Source: UMGS1601 sp900553335 (GTDB lineage Bacteria > Bacillota > Clostridia > Oscillospirales > Ruminococcaceae). From it: a stretch of 64,000 nt of DNA. The position numbers and the translations under genes are program-made. The DNA lies in contig CALEUW010000013.1 of the NCBI GenBank assembly GCA_937920725.1, positions 1 to 64,000 of the forward strand, in the 5' to 3' direction. The notes below the pieces were generated by a model, which saw nothing but the letters and a program-made list of their open reading frames with translations, ran no database searches and was not told the DNA's origin. Below are positions 8,484-16,902 of this stretch, in pieces; the first letter of the stretch is position 1; every line of letters starts with the position of its first letter.

Positions 8484-9068
8484 TTATCCCTCGTAAATCC
8501 GAAGCCTGCTTTCAAAATGTTTTTTGGGAAGCATTTTTTTATAAATTGATATAAGAGCCGATTTGGCATCTGTTTTCGGATAAGAAAATATGCAGTATTT
8601 TACACCGAAAAGGTCGGTTGTAAAGCTTTGACGATGCATATCGTTTTTTTCATAAAAAGAAATTCTTCTATTTCTTGTTTTTTTGTCTTGTTCATTTTTT
8701 GAAAAATCCGGGTTCTCGCTTTCTAAAATCAAAGCTGCAAACGAAAGCTCCTCAGTAAAATACCGACATATCTTTTTAAGAGCCGAAGATCCGTTTTTGC
8801 TGCCACGGTATTCTTTTAAAATTGCGAAATAATCTAAAAGCACAGCGGAAGAATCTGAATCCGTAAGGCAGAATGCGTAGCCTATAAGAGTATTGCTTTC
8901 AAATATTCCAAGACAAATATAAATTCCGTTTAACATATGATTTTTTATCATTTCAAAAGGCTTTAGCTCATCTTTCGGAAAATCCGTTTTCATGTAAGTG
9001 TTATATACGTTCTCAGCTTCAGTTTCTTTTAAAACAGTAAGTGTTAAATTGCTCATATATTTCCTCAT
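8484..9068 (-). CDS. GNAT-family N-acetyltransferase
   Basis: A 194-residue protein with the GNAT fold. It has LGIFESNTLIGYAFCLTDSD, then VLLDYFAILKEYRGSKNGSSAL, which resembles the acetyl-CoA pyrophosphate loop, and a C-terminal FYEKNDM strand. The substrate is unknown. Its ATG at 9068 overlaps the stop of tmcAL by 4 nt (ATGA), so the two are translationally coupled. A second in-frame ATG 12 nt further on is also possible. The coupling to a tRNA acetate ligase is interesting but does not prove a tRNA-related role. Confidence 0.75.
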   Translation of the reverse strand: MRKYMSNLTLTVLKETEAENVYNTYMKTDFPKDELKPFEMIKNHMLNGIYICLGIFESNTLIGYAFCLTDSDSSAVLLDYFAILKEYRGSKNGSSALKKICRYFTEELSFAALILESENPDFSKNEQDKKTRNRRISFYEKNDMHRQSFTTDLFGVKYCIFSYPKTDAKSALISIYKKMLPKKHFESRLRIYEG

Positions 9069-10183
9069 AGCTTAATAAAAGGTTCAGTATATTCGTTTAC
9101 GCCTTTTGGTTTTTCACAGCAAAGGTCAAAGAGTCTGCTTGTAAGATATGAAAACCGGCAAAGACGCGGATGTTTTTTTTCAAGAGCTTTCAAAGATGTT
9201 TCAGCCTTTTGAGGAGCGTTTGATAAAATTTCAATTCCTCTGTCATTTGCAGCAATAGGTCGTAAATAAGGTGAAAGAAATAAATCGCTTTTTTTTACAC
9301 CAAGGTATGCATTTAAAACACACCGCTTTATTCTTGACATAGTATATGCTTTCGTTTTTGAAAGACTTATAAGATCATCATAGCTCGCTGCATGCTTTGA
9401 AGCGTTCAAAAGTCTTGACGCTATATCTTCGTTTATATCGAAGAAAGACATCAGCTTGGACTTTGTCATTTTGCAAATAGAAAAGATTACCGAGCGTTCT
9501 ATTTTTTTGATATCTGAAAACGCAAAGTTATTTGCCTGATACGGAAGATATTTTAGTATTTCTTTGCTGCCGTTTAAAATTTCGCTTCTGATTTTTGATG
9601 CACAAGCGTATTCTTCTGCTTGATCGCTGTCATGGGGAACCGTTCTCAAAACGGTATAAAAGGGTGTAGAACCAAGTGATTTTATATATTCTACTGCAAG
9701 AGTTGAGTTAGGTCTTTTAAAGATTTGTTCCGCACTTTCACCCAGTTCATCCTCAACGGCGCTGTAAAACGCATCAGGATAGCTTTTTCCGTTCTTTAAA
9801 AGCATTTTAATTTTATCGCTGTTTTTAAGCGTATCGCTTAGCTTTGCCGCCTTTAAAAGTAAGTCCTTGTCAGCGGTTTCGCTTCCGAACACAAGAGCGT
9901 CTATCCCGACAGCCTTTAAGATTTCAACAGATTTGTGTGCATAAATCTCGGCACAGGACGCAGAAAACGGAAAAGGAAGCTCTAAAACTAAATCCGCTCC
10001 GTTTTTTAAAGCACAAACCGCTCTTGTTCTTTTGTCAAAAAGCGCTATATCTCCACGCTGAGTTATGTCTGAGGAAAGACAAACGGCAATATGTGAAAAC
10101 CCCATATTCCGTATATTATCAAGCAGATATTTATGACCGGTGTGAAATGGGTTAAATTCCGCAACTACTCCTGCGATTTTCAT
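9065..10183 (-). CDS. tmcAL: tRNA(Met) cytidine acetate ligase TmcAL
   Basis: A 372-residue nucleotidyltransferase-fold protein of the TmcAL (formerly YlbM) family. It uses acetate and ATP to make N4-acetylcytidine at the wobble position of elongator tRNA-Met. The N-terminus AGVVAEFNPFHTGHKYLLD carries the HxGH nucleotide motif (H14, H17). KRPNSTLAVEYIKSL and PHDSD follow. It is transcribed away from acetate kinase, with about 150 bp between the two genes. The pairing is suggestive, since both enzymes use acetate, but co-regulation is not shown by the sequence. Confidence 0.88.
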   Translation of the reverse strand: MKIAGVVAEFNPFHTGHKYLLDNIRNMGFSHIAVCLSSDITQRGDIALFDKRTRAVCALKNGADLVLELPFPFSASCAEIYAHKSVEILKAVGIDALVFGSETADKDLLLKAAKLSDTLKNSDKIKMLLKNGKSYPDAFYSAVEDELGESAEQIFKRPNSTLAVEYIKSLGSTPFYTVLRTVPHDSDQAEEYACASKIRSEILNGSKEILKYLPYQANNFAFSDIKKIERSVIFSICKMTKSKLMSFFDINEDIASRLLNASKHAASYDDLISLSKTKAYTMSRIKRCVLNAYLGVKKSDLFLSPYLRPIAANDRGIEILSNAPQKAETSLKALEKKHPRLCRFSYLTSRLFDLCCEKPKGVNEYTEPFIKL

Positions 10184-10253
10184 GCCTTACCTCCCATTTT
10201 ATTATCTACCTGGCAAAAAATACTTGCGTTTTCGATTTTTTTCTCGAAACCCC

Positions 10254-10280
10254 TTGAAATTTTTCTGCTAATGCTATAAT
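10254..10280 (+). promoter_or_regulatory. Promoter of ackA with extended -10
   Basis: TTGAAA (10254-10259) and TATAAT (10275-10280), only 15 bp apart, but with the extended TGC before the -10 box. Confidence 0.55.
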
Positions 10281-10331
10281 ATAAAAATATAGTTTAAAAG
10301 TCAAGACATTTTGAAAAGGAGCATATTAATA

Positions 10332-11531
10332 ATGAAGATTTTAGTTGTAAACGCCGGAAGCTCATCTTTAAAGTACCAGCTTCTCAACATGGAGGACGAA
10401 AGCGTTATTGCAAAGGGAAATTGTGACAGAATTGGAATTGATGGTCATATTTCGCACAAAACCTTTGACGGAAGAGAGTACACAGAAGATTGTAATTTTC
10501 CGACTCATACTGAAGCGTTTGAAAAGCTTGTCGAGGTTTTAACCAAGAGCGATGCTTCTGTTATTTCATCTATGAGTGAGATTTCGGCTGTGGGACATAG
10601 AGTTGTTCAGGGAGCAGAGGTTTTCGATAAGCCTTGTCTTGTAACAGAGGAGATCATTGACAAAATTGATGAACTCAGAGATTTAGCTCCTGTCCATAAC
10701 CATGCTCATGCACTTGCGCTCAGAGCTTGCTCTAAGGTAATTCCCAAAACTACTCCGCAGGTTGTTGTTTTCGACACTGCTTTTCATCAGACAATGCCTA
10801 AAAAAGCATTTATGTACGGTCTTCCTTACGAGGATTATGAAAAGTATTCTGTTAGAAAATACGGTTTCCACGGTACGAGCCACAGATTTGTAACAGCTAA
10901 GTACGCTAAAGAAACAGGAAAGAGCCTCGAGGGACTTAAGATTGTAACCTGTCACCTTGGAAACGGTTCTTCAATTACTGCCATTAAAGATGGAAAGAGC
11001 ATTGACACTTCAATGGGATTCACTCCTCTTGACGGACTTCTGATGGGTACAAGAACCGGTGCTATTGATCCGTCTGCTGTTACCTTTGTTGCTCAAAAGC
11101 ACGGCTTTTCCGCTGCTGAAATGAGCGACTATATGAACAAGAAATCAGGATTCTTGGGAGTTTCCGGAGTTTCGAGCGACAACAGAGATATTTCTGCTGC
11201 TGCGGAACACGGAAATGAAAGAGCTTTGCTTGCAAAAGAAATGCTCGTCTACGATATAAAGAAGTATATAGGCTCGTATGCTGCTGCAATGAACGGCCTT
11301 GATGTTATCATTTTCACAGGAGGAATCGGTGAGAACGCTCCTGATGTAAGGGTTGACGTTTGCGCTGACATGGATTTCTTCGGAATTAACATTGATGAGA
11401 AGATAAACGATTGCAAGGGTAAGCTTATTAAGATTTCTACGCCTGATTCAAAGGTTGAAGTTTGGGTTATTCCTACAAATGAAGAGCTTCTTATTGCAAG
11501 AGATACACTAAATCTTATCAGCAAAAAGTAA
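10332..11531 (+). CDS. ackA: Acetate kinase
   Basis: A 399-residue acetate kinase making ATP and acetate from acetyl phosphate at the end of fermentation. Motifs include KILVVNAGSSSLKYQLL at the N-terminus, VGHRVVQG, VFDTAFHQTMP, YGFHGTSH, HLGNGSSI and FTGGIGENA. An upstream TTG at 10311 is in frame, but AAGGAG at about 10316-10321 places the start at the ATG of 10332. No phosphotransacetylase gene is adjacent, unlike in many Firmicutes. It is followed by a strong terminator. Confidence 0.95.
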   Translation: MKILVVNAGSSSLKYQLLNMEDESVIAKGNCDRIGIDGHISHKTFDGREYTEDCNFPTHTEAFEKLVEVLTKSDASVISSMSEISAVGHRVVQGAEVFDKPCLVTEEIIDKIDELRDLAPVHNHAHALALRACSKVIPKTTPQVVVFDTAFHQTMPKKAFMYGLPYEDYEKYSVRKYGFHGTSHRFVTAKYAKETGKSLEGLKIVTCHLGNGSSITAIKDGKSIDTSMGFTPLDGLLMGTRTGAIDPSAVTFVAQKHGFSAAEMSDYMNKKSGFLGVSGVSSDNRDISAAAEHGNERALLAKEMLVYDIKKYIGSYAAAMNGLDVIIFTGGIGENAPDVRVDVCADMDFFGINIDEKINDCKGKLIKISTPDSKVEVWVIPTNEELLIARDTLNLISKK

Positions 11532-11557
11532 TTGCAGTTTAATTCATCATTTGTAAA

Positions 11558-11608
11558 AATACCCTCTTATGGTAGAATCAAAACATCTATCATAAGAGGG
11601 TATTTTAT
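11558..11608 (+). terminator. Terminator after ackA
   Basis: A perfect 14-bp stem (11558-11571 with 11591-11604) with a 19-nt loop and a short T tail. Confidence 0.7.
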
Positions 11609-11728
11609 GTCAGAAAATACAGACAAAAGAAATAATAGACCTCACCGCATTTGGATTGTTTTGTCAAACATTGAAAATTCTTTATAATCTGCTGTTTCTC
11701 TGATTACCGAACAATTATAATACTTTTA

Positions 11729-12754
11729 TCAACAGTAAAATTCCATAGGATAGGCTAAATACGCAATTTCATCTAATTCGTCAACAGTCACCAAACCTGA
11801 CGGCGCATTTAAAACGCTCGGAATGCGGTTGACAATAGTTGCACATGTATGCTCAACTGTAGCGGGTTTGACTACATGAAATTCTGTATCCGGTTCGCCC
11901 GTGATTTTCCAATCGCACATATCTCCGTCATCGGGACCGTAAACCTTGCCTATGCATCTTGTTTCAATTATCGGGCCTTGGAATGTTTCGGTTTTTACAA
12001 CAGCCGCCATTCCAATGCACTCTCCCTTAGGGATTGTCCGTTGCATTGTAGAGGAATAAACATCTTCGTCCTTAAAATACGGAACGCACTTTTGCGTCTG
12101 GCTTTTAATTGTAAGTCCAAGCTTTGCGGCAAGGCTTTCGTTTGAGTTCCATACATAGCACGGCTCTATAGTTTCGGGGTGTGCAACTTGCTTTTCAAAT
12201 TCCTCTGCGCTTAATCCTACACCATGAGCCTTTGCCAGAGCCAGTCCGTAATCCTCAACATTGTAGCTTACTGCGCCTTCGATTTTTTGGATACTGTTAC
12301 AGCTTCCGGCAATCATACCTACCATGTTTATCCAGAAGGTATCCTCCATTCCGCTTCCGACAAATGTGCAGCCATGTTCTTTGGCAATAACATCAAGAGT
12401 GTTGGCACGCACAGGATCGGTTGTCCAGCAATAGGTAGCCTCCTCACAGGTCGAGATGACGTTGATTCCACGGCTCAGACATTTAACATAGTGTTCGTAG
12501 CAGTCACTTACCAAACTGAAAAGTGTAACAACTGCGATATCGGCATCGGTGTTGTCCAAAACTTCATCGGCATTGCTGCTGATGATCACACCCGTTTTCA
12601 CACCAAGCTCTGCAAAATCACCGATATCCATACCGACCACTTCAGGATTTATATCAATCGCACCGACGATCTGAACTCCGTGTTCGTACATATACCGCAA
12701 TGTATATTTGCTCATTTTTCCGCATCCATACTGAATAGCTTTAATTTTTTCCAT
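11729..12754 (-). CDS. 2,4-diaminopentanoate dehydrogenase-like oxidoreductase
   Basis: About 341 residues, with an N-terminal Rossmann domain (KIKAIQYGCGKMSKYTLRYM, AIDINPEVVG) of the dihydrodipicolinate-reductase/DAP-dehydrogenase type. The C-terminal domain resembles that of 2,4-diaminopentanoate dehydrogenase, an NAD(P)-dependent enzyme of ornithine fermentation. The rest of that pathway is not in this window, so the substrate is uncertain. An in-frame TTG 6 nt upstream is possible; I chose the ATG at 12754, which lies 10 nt from GAGG. LDH lies 27 bp upstream on the same strand, so the two redox genes probably share a transcript. Confidence 0.65.
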   Translation of the reverse strand: MEKIKAIQYGCGKMSKYTLRYMYEHGVQIVGAIDINPEVVGMDIGDFAELGVKTGVIISSNADEVLDNTDADIAVVTLFSLVSDCYEHYVKCLSRGINVISTCEEATYCWTTDPVRANTLDVIAKEHGCTFVGSGMEDTFWINMVGMIAGSCNSIQKIEGAVSYNVEDYGLALAKAHGVGLSAEEFEKQVAHPETIEPCYVWNSNESLAAKLGLTIKSQTQKCVPYFKDEDVYSSTMQRTIPKGECIGMAAVVKTETFQGPIIETRCIGKVYGPDDGDMCDWKITGEPDTEFHVVKPATVEHTCATIVNRIPSVLNAPSGLVTVDELDEIAYLAYPMEFYC

Positions 12755-12781
12755 AATCAATGATCCTCTTTCCTTAAAAAT

Positions 12782-13729
12782 TTATATAGTTAAATCCTTG
12801 TAAAACTGCCGCAGTGTTTCACATGAATTTTTAAATTTACTCATTTCATCATCATTTAAATTTAATTCCAAAATGTCTTTTATACCGCTTCTGTTCACCA
12901 CCGCAGGAACGCCGATCGTTACATCGTGCTCGCCATATTCTCCGTTAAGCGCCGTGGAAACTGTGAGAATGCTGTTTTCATCACGGAAAATTGCCTTTGT
13001 AATTTCGGTAAGTGCCATGCCGATTCCGTAATAGGTAGCTTGTTTTGCTTTGATAATGATCTGTGCGGATGTACGCACTTCTTCTTGAATATTTAAAAGC
13101 TCATCCATGGAGAATTTATTGTTTCGTCTTACGATATCAATAACGGATTTTGTTGAAATAAGAGCCTGCGACCATGGAACAAATTCACTGTCGCCGTGTT
13201 CTCCGATCACATAAGCGTGAATATTTCTCGGGCTTATATCGAAATATTTTCCGACAAGAAAACGAAGCCGTGCCGTATCAAGCGTTGTGCCGCTGCCGAT
13301 AACCTGTTTTGCAGGGAATCCCGAAATTTTTCGTGTGATATATGTCAAAATGTCCACAGGATTTGTTGCAACAAGAAAAATTCCATTAAACCCCGCCTTC
13401 ACAATCGGATCTATAATGGTTTTAAAAACTTCGGCGTTTCTGTTGAGAAGATTTAATCGGGATTCTCCCGGCTTTTGTGCCACACCCGCACAAATAACAA
13501 CAATATCTGCATCGCCGCAATCGTTGTAATCTCCTGCATAAATCTTCATAGCTGACGGAGCGAACGGCAATCCGTGATTCAGGTCCATAGCTTCTCCGAT
13601 AGTTTTTTCCCTGTTGATGTCTATGAGTACCATTTCGTCGCAGCCGTTTTGATTAAGCATTGCGTAAGCGTACGTCATACCAACCATTCCTGTTCCGACA
13701 ATTGCAATTTTTTTAGCGTCCTTTTCCAT
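12782..13729 (-). CDS. ldh: L-lactate dehydrogenase
   Basis: A 315-residue NAD-dependent LDH converting pyruvate to L-lactate. The N-terminal KIAIVGTGMVGMTYAYAML is the NAD-binding loop and LIDI marks the NAD-selecting acid. The chain then has GAVAQKPGESR-like CAGVAQKPGESRL, the substrate arginine region, VATNPVDILTY and the catalytic His178 in GEHGDSEF. Q rather than D is found in the AGVAQKPGE loop, as in LDH rather than malate dehydrogenase. A normal ATG with a GGAGAT-type site precedes it. It fits a lactate/acetate fermenter along with ackA. Confidence 0.92.
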   Translation of the reverse strand: MEKDAKKIAIVGTGMVGMTYAYAMLNQNGCDEMVLIDINREKTIGEAMDLNHGLPFAPSAMKIYAGDYNDCGDADIVVICAGVAQKPGESRLNLLNRNAEVFKTIIDPIVKAGFNGIFLVATNPVDILTYITRKISGFPAKQVIGSGTTLDTARLRFLVGKYFDISPRNIHAYVIGEHGDSEFVPWSQALISTKSVIDIVRRNNKFSMDELLNIQEEVRTSAQIIIKAKQATYYGIGMALTEITKAIFRDENSILTVSTALNGEYGEHDVTIGVPAVVNRSGIKDILELNLNDDEMSKFKNSCETLRQFYKDLTI

Positions 13730-13838
13730 CCAAACATCTCCTTATTCTAAAACAGTACCCGCACAGCCAACAGCTAAGGGTTCTGCTAAAAAATCTGTAC
13801 CTTAACAGTTATTTGCTATTATTATGCACCAAATTTGA

Positions 13839-14146
13839 TAAAATAGACACGCAGCACTGAAAATTAACTTTTCAGTTACAATTGTTTCATCAAAAGCAGC
13901 CAGCAACTGATAGAAAGTTTGCGTATTGAAAAAACGTTAAAAAAGCACAAAACAACTGTTTTAGGAGGTCTTGTCCGAGGGTAAGACTTCGGATATTAAC
14001 CTGCTAATGCTGATTAAGCAGATTTTGATTTATCAAAATAAAGATAAAAGTCTTGATATTAAATGGGGATTTTGACAGGTCGGAAAGCATGTTCTTATGG
14101 AATGATAAATCGAGAAGTGCATAGCAGTTAAAAAAATTAAAAACCA
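13839..14146 (+). other. Gene-free interval with promoter-like box and RNA-structure signals (candidate ncRNA)
   Basis: The 460-bp gap upstream of ldh holds no convincing gene. On the plus strand an extended -10 (TTTGATAAAAT, TAAAAT at 13839-13844) is followed by AGGAGG at 13963-13968 with no properly spaced start codon. GTCTT (13968-13972) pairs with AAGAC (13983-13987), while TCCGA (13974-13978) pairs with TCGGA (13989-13993), an interleaved H-type pseudoknot. Two further hairpins follow: CTGCT/AGCAG (14001-14021) and ATTTTGAT/ATCAAAAT (14022-14039). A terminator closes the region near 14190. A small structured RNA is possible; no known family is recognised. Confidence 0.3.
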
Positions 14147-14192
14147 CCGCAGAAACTTTAAAATTTGTTTCCGCAGCGGTTGTGTTTTTTTA
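14147..14192. terminator. Bidirectional terminator
   Basis: ACCGC-GAAAC pairs with GTTTC-CGC-GCGGT around a TTTAAAATTT centre, with T runs on both strands. It ends the minus-strand flavoprotein gene and any plus-strand transcript from the 13.8-14.1 kb gap. Confidence 0.7.
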
Positions 14193-14666
14193 TCATTCGT
14201 AAAACTTGCCTGTGATCTGTGTAACGTTTAACTCAATAACAGCCGTGCCTTTGACCATATTTTCGGGCAGTTTCAAATTTTCAAGATGAGGCGTATATTT
14301 TTTTACAATTTCATTTAATATACTGCTTTTTAACGAGATATCCTCCAAAAGAACGGCGATTCCTTTGGCAACAATGCTTTGATATTTTGTATTGGTATCA
14401 CAAGGTTTATTTTCACCGTCCAACAGCAGACAATCCATTTCATAGGCAGTAAAACAAACATTGGCGTTACTTTTTATATTTGAAATTTTTTCACCTGCTG
14501 GTAAACCGTGAACATAAATTTTGTCGTTAAGATAAACAAAATGAACTGGAACGACATACGGCGTATTATCCGAAGATACAGTGGCAATACAACCCGTCTG
14601 CAATCTGTTCATAAGCGATTCGATCTGAGGTTTGTTCAACTGATGCGTTTTCATTCTGTGTTGCAT
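14193..14666 (-). CDS. Pyridoxamine 5'-phosphate oxidase-family (FMN split-barrel) protein
   Basis: A 157-residue protein with the NimA-like flavin split-barrel pattern: ESLMNRLQTGCIATVSSDNT, PYVVPVHFVYLNDKIYVHG, GEKISNIKSNANVCFTAYE and a long YQSIVAKGIAVLLED strand. Such proteins bind FMN or heme. Some reduce nitroimidazoles, but most have no proven substrate. A paralogue lies 15 bp upstream on the same strand, so they form a tandem pair, probably acting together or arising by duplication. Confidence 0.75.
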   Translation of the reverse strand: MQHRMKTHQLNKPQIESLMNRLQTGCIATVSSDNTPYVVPVHFVYLNDKIYVHGLPAGEKISNIKSNANVCFTAYEMDCLLLDGENKPCDTNTKYQSIVAKGIAVLLEDISLKSSILNEIVKKYTPHLENLKLPENMVKGTAVIELNVTQITGKFYE

Positions 14667-14681
14667 GAAAATTCTCCTTAA

Positions 14682-15161
14682 TTATCTTTTGTTTTCTCTT
14701 CTTTTTGCTGTAAAAGACTTAACTTTTATCTTGTATAATTTTGTGTTTTGAAGCTGAACAGAATTGAATTTTCCGCCGCGAATATTATAATGATCCAAAA
14801 TTTTACCAAGCACTCTTTCCTTTTCACTGTCATTTACCGTCAAAATGGTTCCCTGACCGATAACGCTTTCATAAGCCATACTTGCCGTACAAACTTCCCC
14901 GTTTATCGGCGGCATAAGTATATGAGAACAGTCCATTTCGAAAGCGGCATGGTTGTTTCTTTCTATAATATTATGTTTGCAACCAGCAATTGAACTGTGA
15001 AAAAACAAGGTTAGTTTACCGCTGTTAAATTCGTATCCAAAATTTACAGGAATTATATAAGGGTATGTATCGTTGTTTATGGCAATGCGAATGACGTCGC
15101 ATTTGTCTATTATACTTTGAATATCGTTTACATCGGTTATTTCCCGATCGCTTCTTCTCAT
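14682..15161 (-). CDS. Second PPOX-family (FMN split-barrel) protein
   Basis: A 159-residue paralogue of the downstream gene. It begins MRRSDREITDVNDIQSIIDK and has CDVIRIAINNDTYPYIIPVN and a YESVIGQGTILTVND strand in the same order. The N-terminal MRRSDREI is common in this family. It also keeps a CSHILMPPINGEVCTASMAY segment, with the cysteine/histidine-rich look seen in heme- or FMN-binding members. It leads the two-gene operon; its upstream gap to 15365 holds only AT-rich sequence. Confidence 0.75.
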   Translation of the reverse strand: MRRSDREITDVNDIQSIIDKCDVIRIAINNDTYPYIIPVNFGYEFNSGKLTLFFHSSIAGCKHNIIERNNHAAFEMDCSHILMPPINGEVCTASMAYESVIGQGTILTVNDSEKERVLGKILDHYNIRGGKFNSVQLQNTKLYKIKVKSFTAKRRENKR

Positions 15162-15364
15162 AAATTATCCCTCCGAATTTTCATGATTTCAAATTATACC
15201 ATAAATTTATCTCTGTAAAAAATTAAAGCACCGAAAAACGGGGCTGTTTTGATGTGTGTGTCTGGCAAAGACCACCGAAATCGATACAAAGACGCACAGG
15301 AGCAAAAAAGACGCAAATGTTATTCTGTTGTTTGGTTCGGTAAATTGTAATTTGCGCCTTACAA

Positions 15365-16138
15365 TTACATATTCATTTCATCCACAGTTGAAGCAGACTT
15401 TACTGTCATTTCAACCCACGCCGGACGAAATCTGCTTTTTATTGCATTTCTCGTAGATTTCAGATTCGACCATGCACAACAGTAGAATGGGACCTTATCT
15501 CTTTCTAATATTTCTATTGCTAATCTACTGGTTAATGCCGATGCTATTCCTTTTCTCCGATATTCTGGAAGCACATCAACTCCAATCTGCCACATAGTTT
15601 CACAGTCTGCAGAGCATGCAGCTAACCCTATAAGTTTTCCATTATAAAATGCTCCAACTCCAAGAACATCCAACTCCTTACGTTTTTCGCATAATGCATT
15701 GCTCCAATCTGCTGTGTATAGTTCTTTAAAATCTTCTGCATATAAAATTTTTAGTTCATAATTACATGCCAATGCGGTCAACACAGAAATATCCGGTAAA
15801 AAATATTCAGCCATAAAACACACGCGAAATCCTAATTTTTGAAATGCATCATTCAGAACATGCATGTTAGGTGTCTCAAAGCAATGTTCTACTGGATATT
15901 TATTGATGTATTTTTCGACAATGTCTCTATACTCTTCTGAAACAGTTGCAACAATATTATCTCCATATGATATTAAGTTGCACACATGCGGAAGTTTTAA
16001 ATACTTTCTTGCTAATTTGTTTTCTTTTGAAACAGTTACCACATTCTTACTACAGTTAAAATCTTTAACGCTACAATTGGCATCTATTGCTGACTGCTGA
16101 AGGGCAATCTGTTTTATCATTCCGTTTGTCCACTTCAT
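15365..16138 (-). CDS. GNAT-family acetyltransferase
   Basis: A 257-residue protein. Its C-terminal half has the GNAT core: LGVGAFYNGKLIGLAACSAD, then MWQIGVDVLPEYRRKGIASAL, the acetyl-CoA loop, and FYCCAWSNLKSTRNAIKSRF. The N-terminal half lacks an obvious second domain and may bind the substrate. Its role is unknown. It is a single-gene unit between two AT-rich gaps and next to tRNA-Leu. Confidence 0.75.
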   Translation of the reverse strand: MKWTNGMIKQIALQQSAIDANCSVKDFNCSKNVVTVSKENKLARKYLKLPHVCNLISYGDNIVATVSEEYRDIVEKYINKYPVEHCFETPNMHVLNDAFQKLGFRVCFMAEYFLPDISVLTALACNYELKILYAEDFKELYTADWSNALCEKRKELDVLGVGAFYNGKLIGLAACSADCETMWQIGVDVLPEYRRKGIASALTSRLAIEILERDKVPFYCCAWSNLKSTRNAIKSRFRPAWVEMTVKSASTVDEMNM

Positions 16139-16276
16139 TTTAATGCTCCTTTAAAATTACAGTTTGTTATTTTAAGTCAAAGAGATTATACTACAAAATT
16201 ATCAAATTTTCAACCGTCCCGAACTTTCGCATGACAGCAAATATATTCAACTTGTTGATAACCTCCGTATATCAAC

Positions 16277-16333
16277 AATCACTCAATACCCCAATAATCA
16301 CACGAAACCCCATAAATCACACGATTTGAAATT
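16277..16333. repeat. Three 19-bp imperfect tandem repeats
   Basis: Units start at 16277, 16296 and 16315, each beginning AATCACNC. The first two share AATCAC...A.ACCCCA. They lie upstream of tRNA-Leu and beside an inverted repeat, and look like arm-type or iteron-type protein sites left by an integrated element. Confidence 0.45.
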
Positions 16334-16366
16334 TAAAGCAGGGCAAAAATCATAAAATAGCGCAAA

Positions 16367-16407
16367 ATGACCGCCGTGAAAACCATCACAGCGGTCATAG
16401 ATTTTTA
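16367..16407. terminator. Strong hairpin with T tail
   Basis: ATGACCGC-C-GTGA (16367-16379) pairs with TCAC-A-GCGGTCAT (16386-16398), followed by ATTTTTA. No gene on the plus strand ends here, so it may be a relic of a lost gene. Confidence 0.5.
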
Positions 16408-16419
16408 TTCTGAAAAGCA

Positions 16420-16446
16420 GAAAACCCCTTGAAATAAGGCGTTTTC
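16420..16446. repeat. Inverted repeat next to tRNA-Leu
   Basis: GAAAAC-C-CCTT pairs with AAGG-C-GTTTTC around GAAAT. It resembles sequences seen at the ends of tRNA-targeting integrated elements, but no integrase is present here. Confidence 0.4.
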
Positions 16447-16453
16447 AGGCACA

Positions 16454-16494
16454 GAAAAAGACACCCGACCTTGTATCAAAATCGGTTGTCTTAT
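16454..16494 (-). terminator. Terminator of tRNA-Leu
   Basis: In the minus direction AAGACA-A-CCGA pairs with TCGG-G-TGTCTT, followed by TTTC. Confidence 0.65.
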
Positions 16495-16495
16495 T

Positions 16496-16582
16496 TGGTG
16501 CGGATAACAGGACTTGAACCTGCACCGAGTTGCCCCGACTGGCACCTGAAGCCAGCGCGTCTGCCTATTCCGCCATATCCGC
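16496..16582 (-). tRNA. tRNA-Leu (anticodon CAG)
   Basis: An 87-nt class II tRNA read on the minus strand. The acceptor stem is GCGGATA/TATCCGC, the anticodon stem is CTGGC/GCCAG around the loop TTCAGGT, the variable arm is long (TCGGGGCAACTCGG), the T loop is GTTCAAGTC, and the discriminator A is followed by an encoded CCA. The anticodon reads CUG codons. Confidence 0.93.
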
Positions 16583-16902
16583 ATATCTATAACAATTACC
16601 TATGTTTTAATGCCCTCGCACCACATAGCATAATCAAAAGCCTGAGATTTTCAAAGAGTTAAACCGAAACTTTTAATTAATTTGGATAATTCCGCATATT
16701 CTTTATCAAAGCGTTTAAATCAGTGATAAATATTATATCACAGCATTACCAAAAAATCAAGAAAATTTTTTCGGTATTTTTTACTTTTCAAAAAATTCCT
16801 GCTTCAAAGATATGTTATTTTTGCGAAAAGACTTTCTTTTTTGACATCAATGTGCTATAATAACCTTGATTACACATATGAAGTTCAAAGGAGATTATAT
16901 GT

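Noticed and set aside
11607..11687. 26-codon frame after the ackA terminator
   Set aside because: It starts inside the terminator tail, has no ribosome site and no family resemblance.
13971..14076. 34-codon frame after AGGAGG in the ldh upstream gap
   Set aside because: The spacing from AGGAGG to its TTG is only 2 nt, too short for initiation, and there is no resemblance to known proteins.
16471..16662. Plus-strand open frame over tRNA-Leu
   Set aside because: It is the antisense shadow of the tRNA and has no ribosome site.
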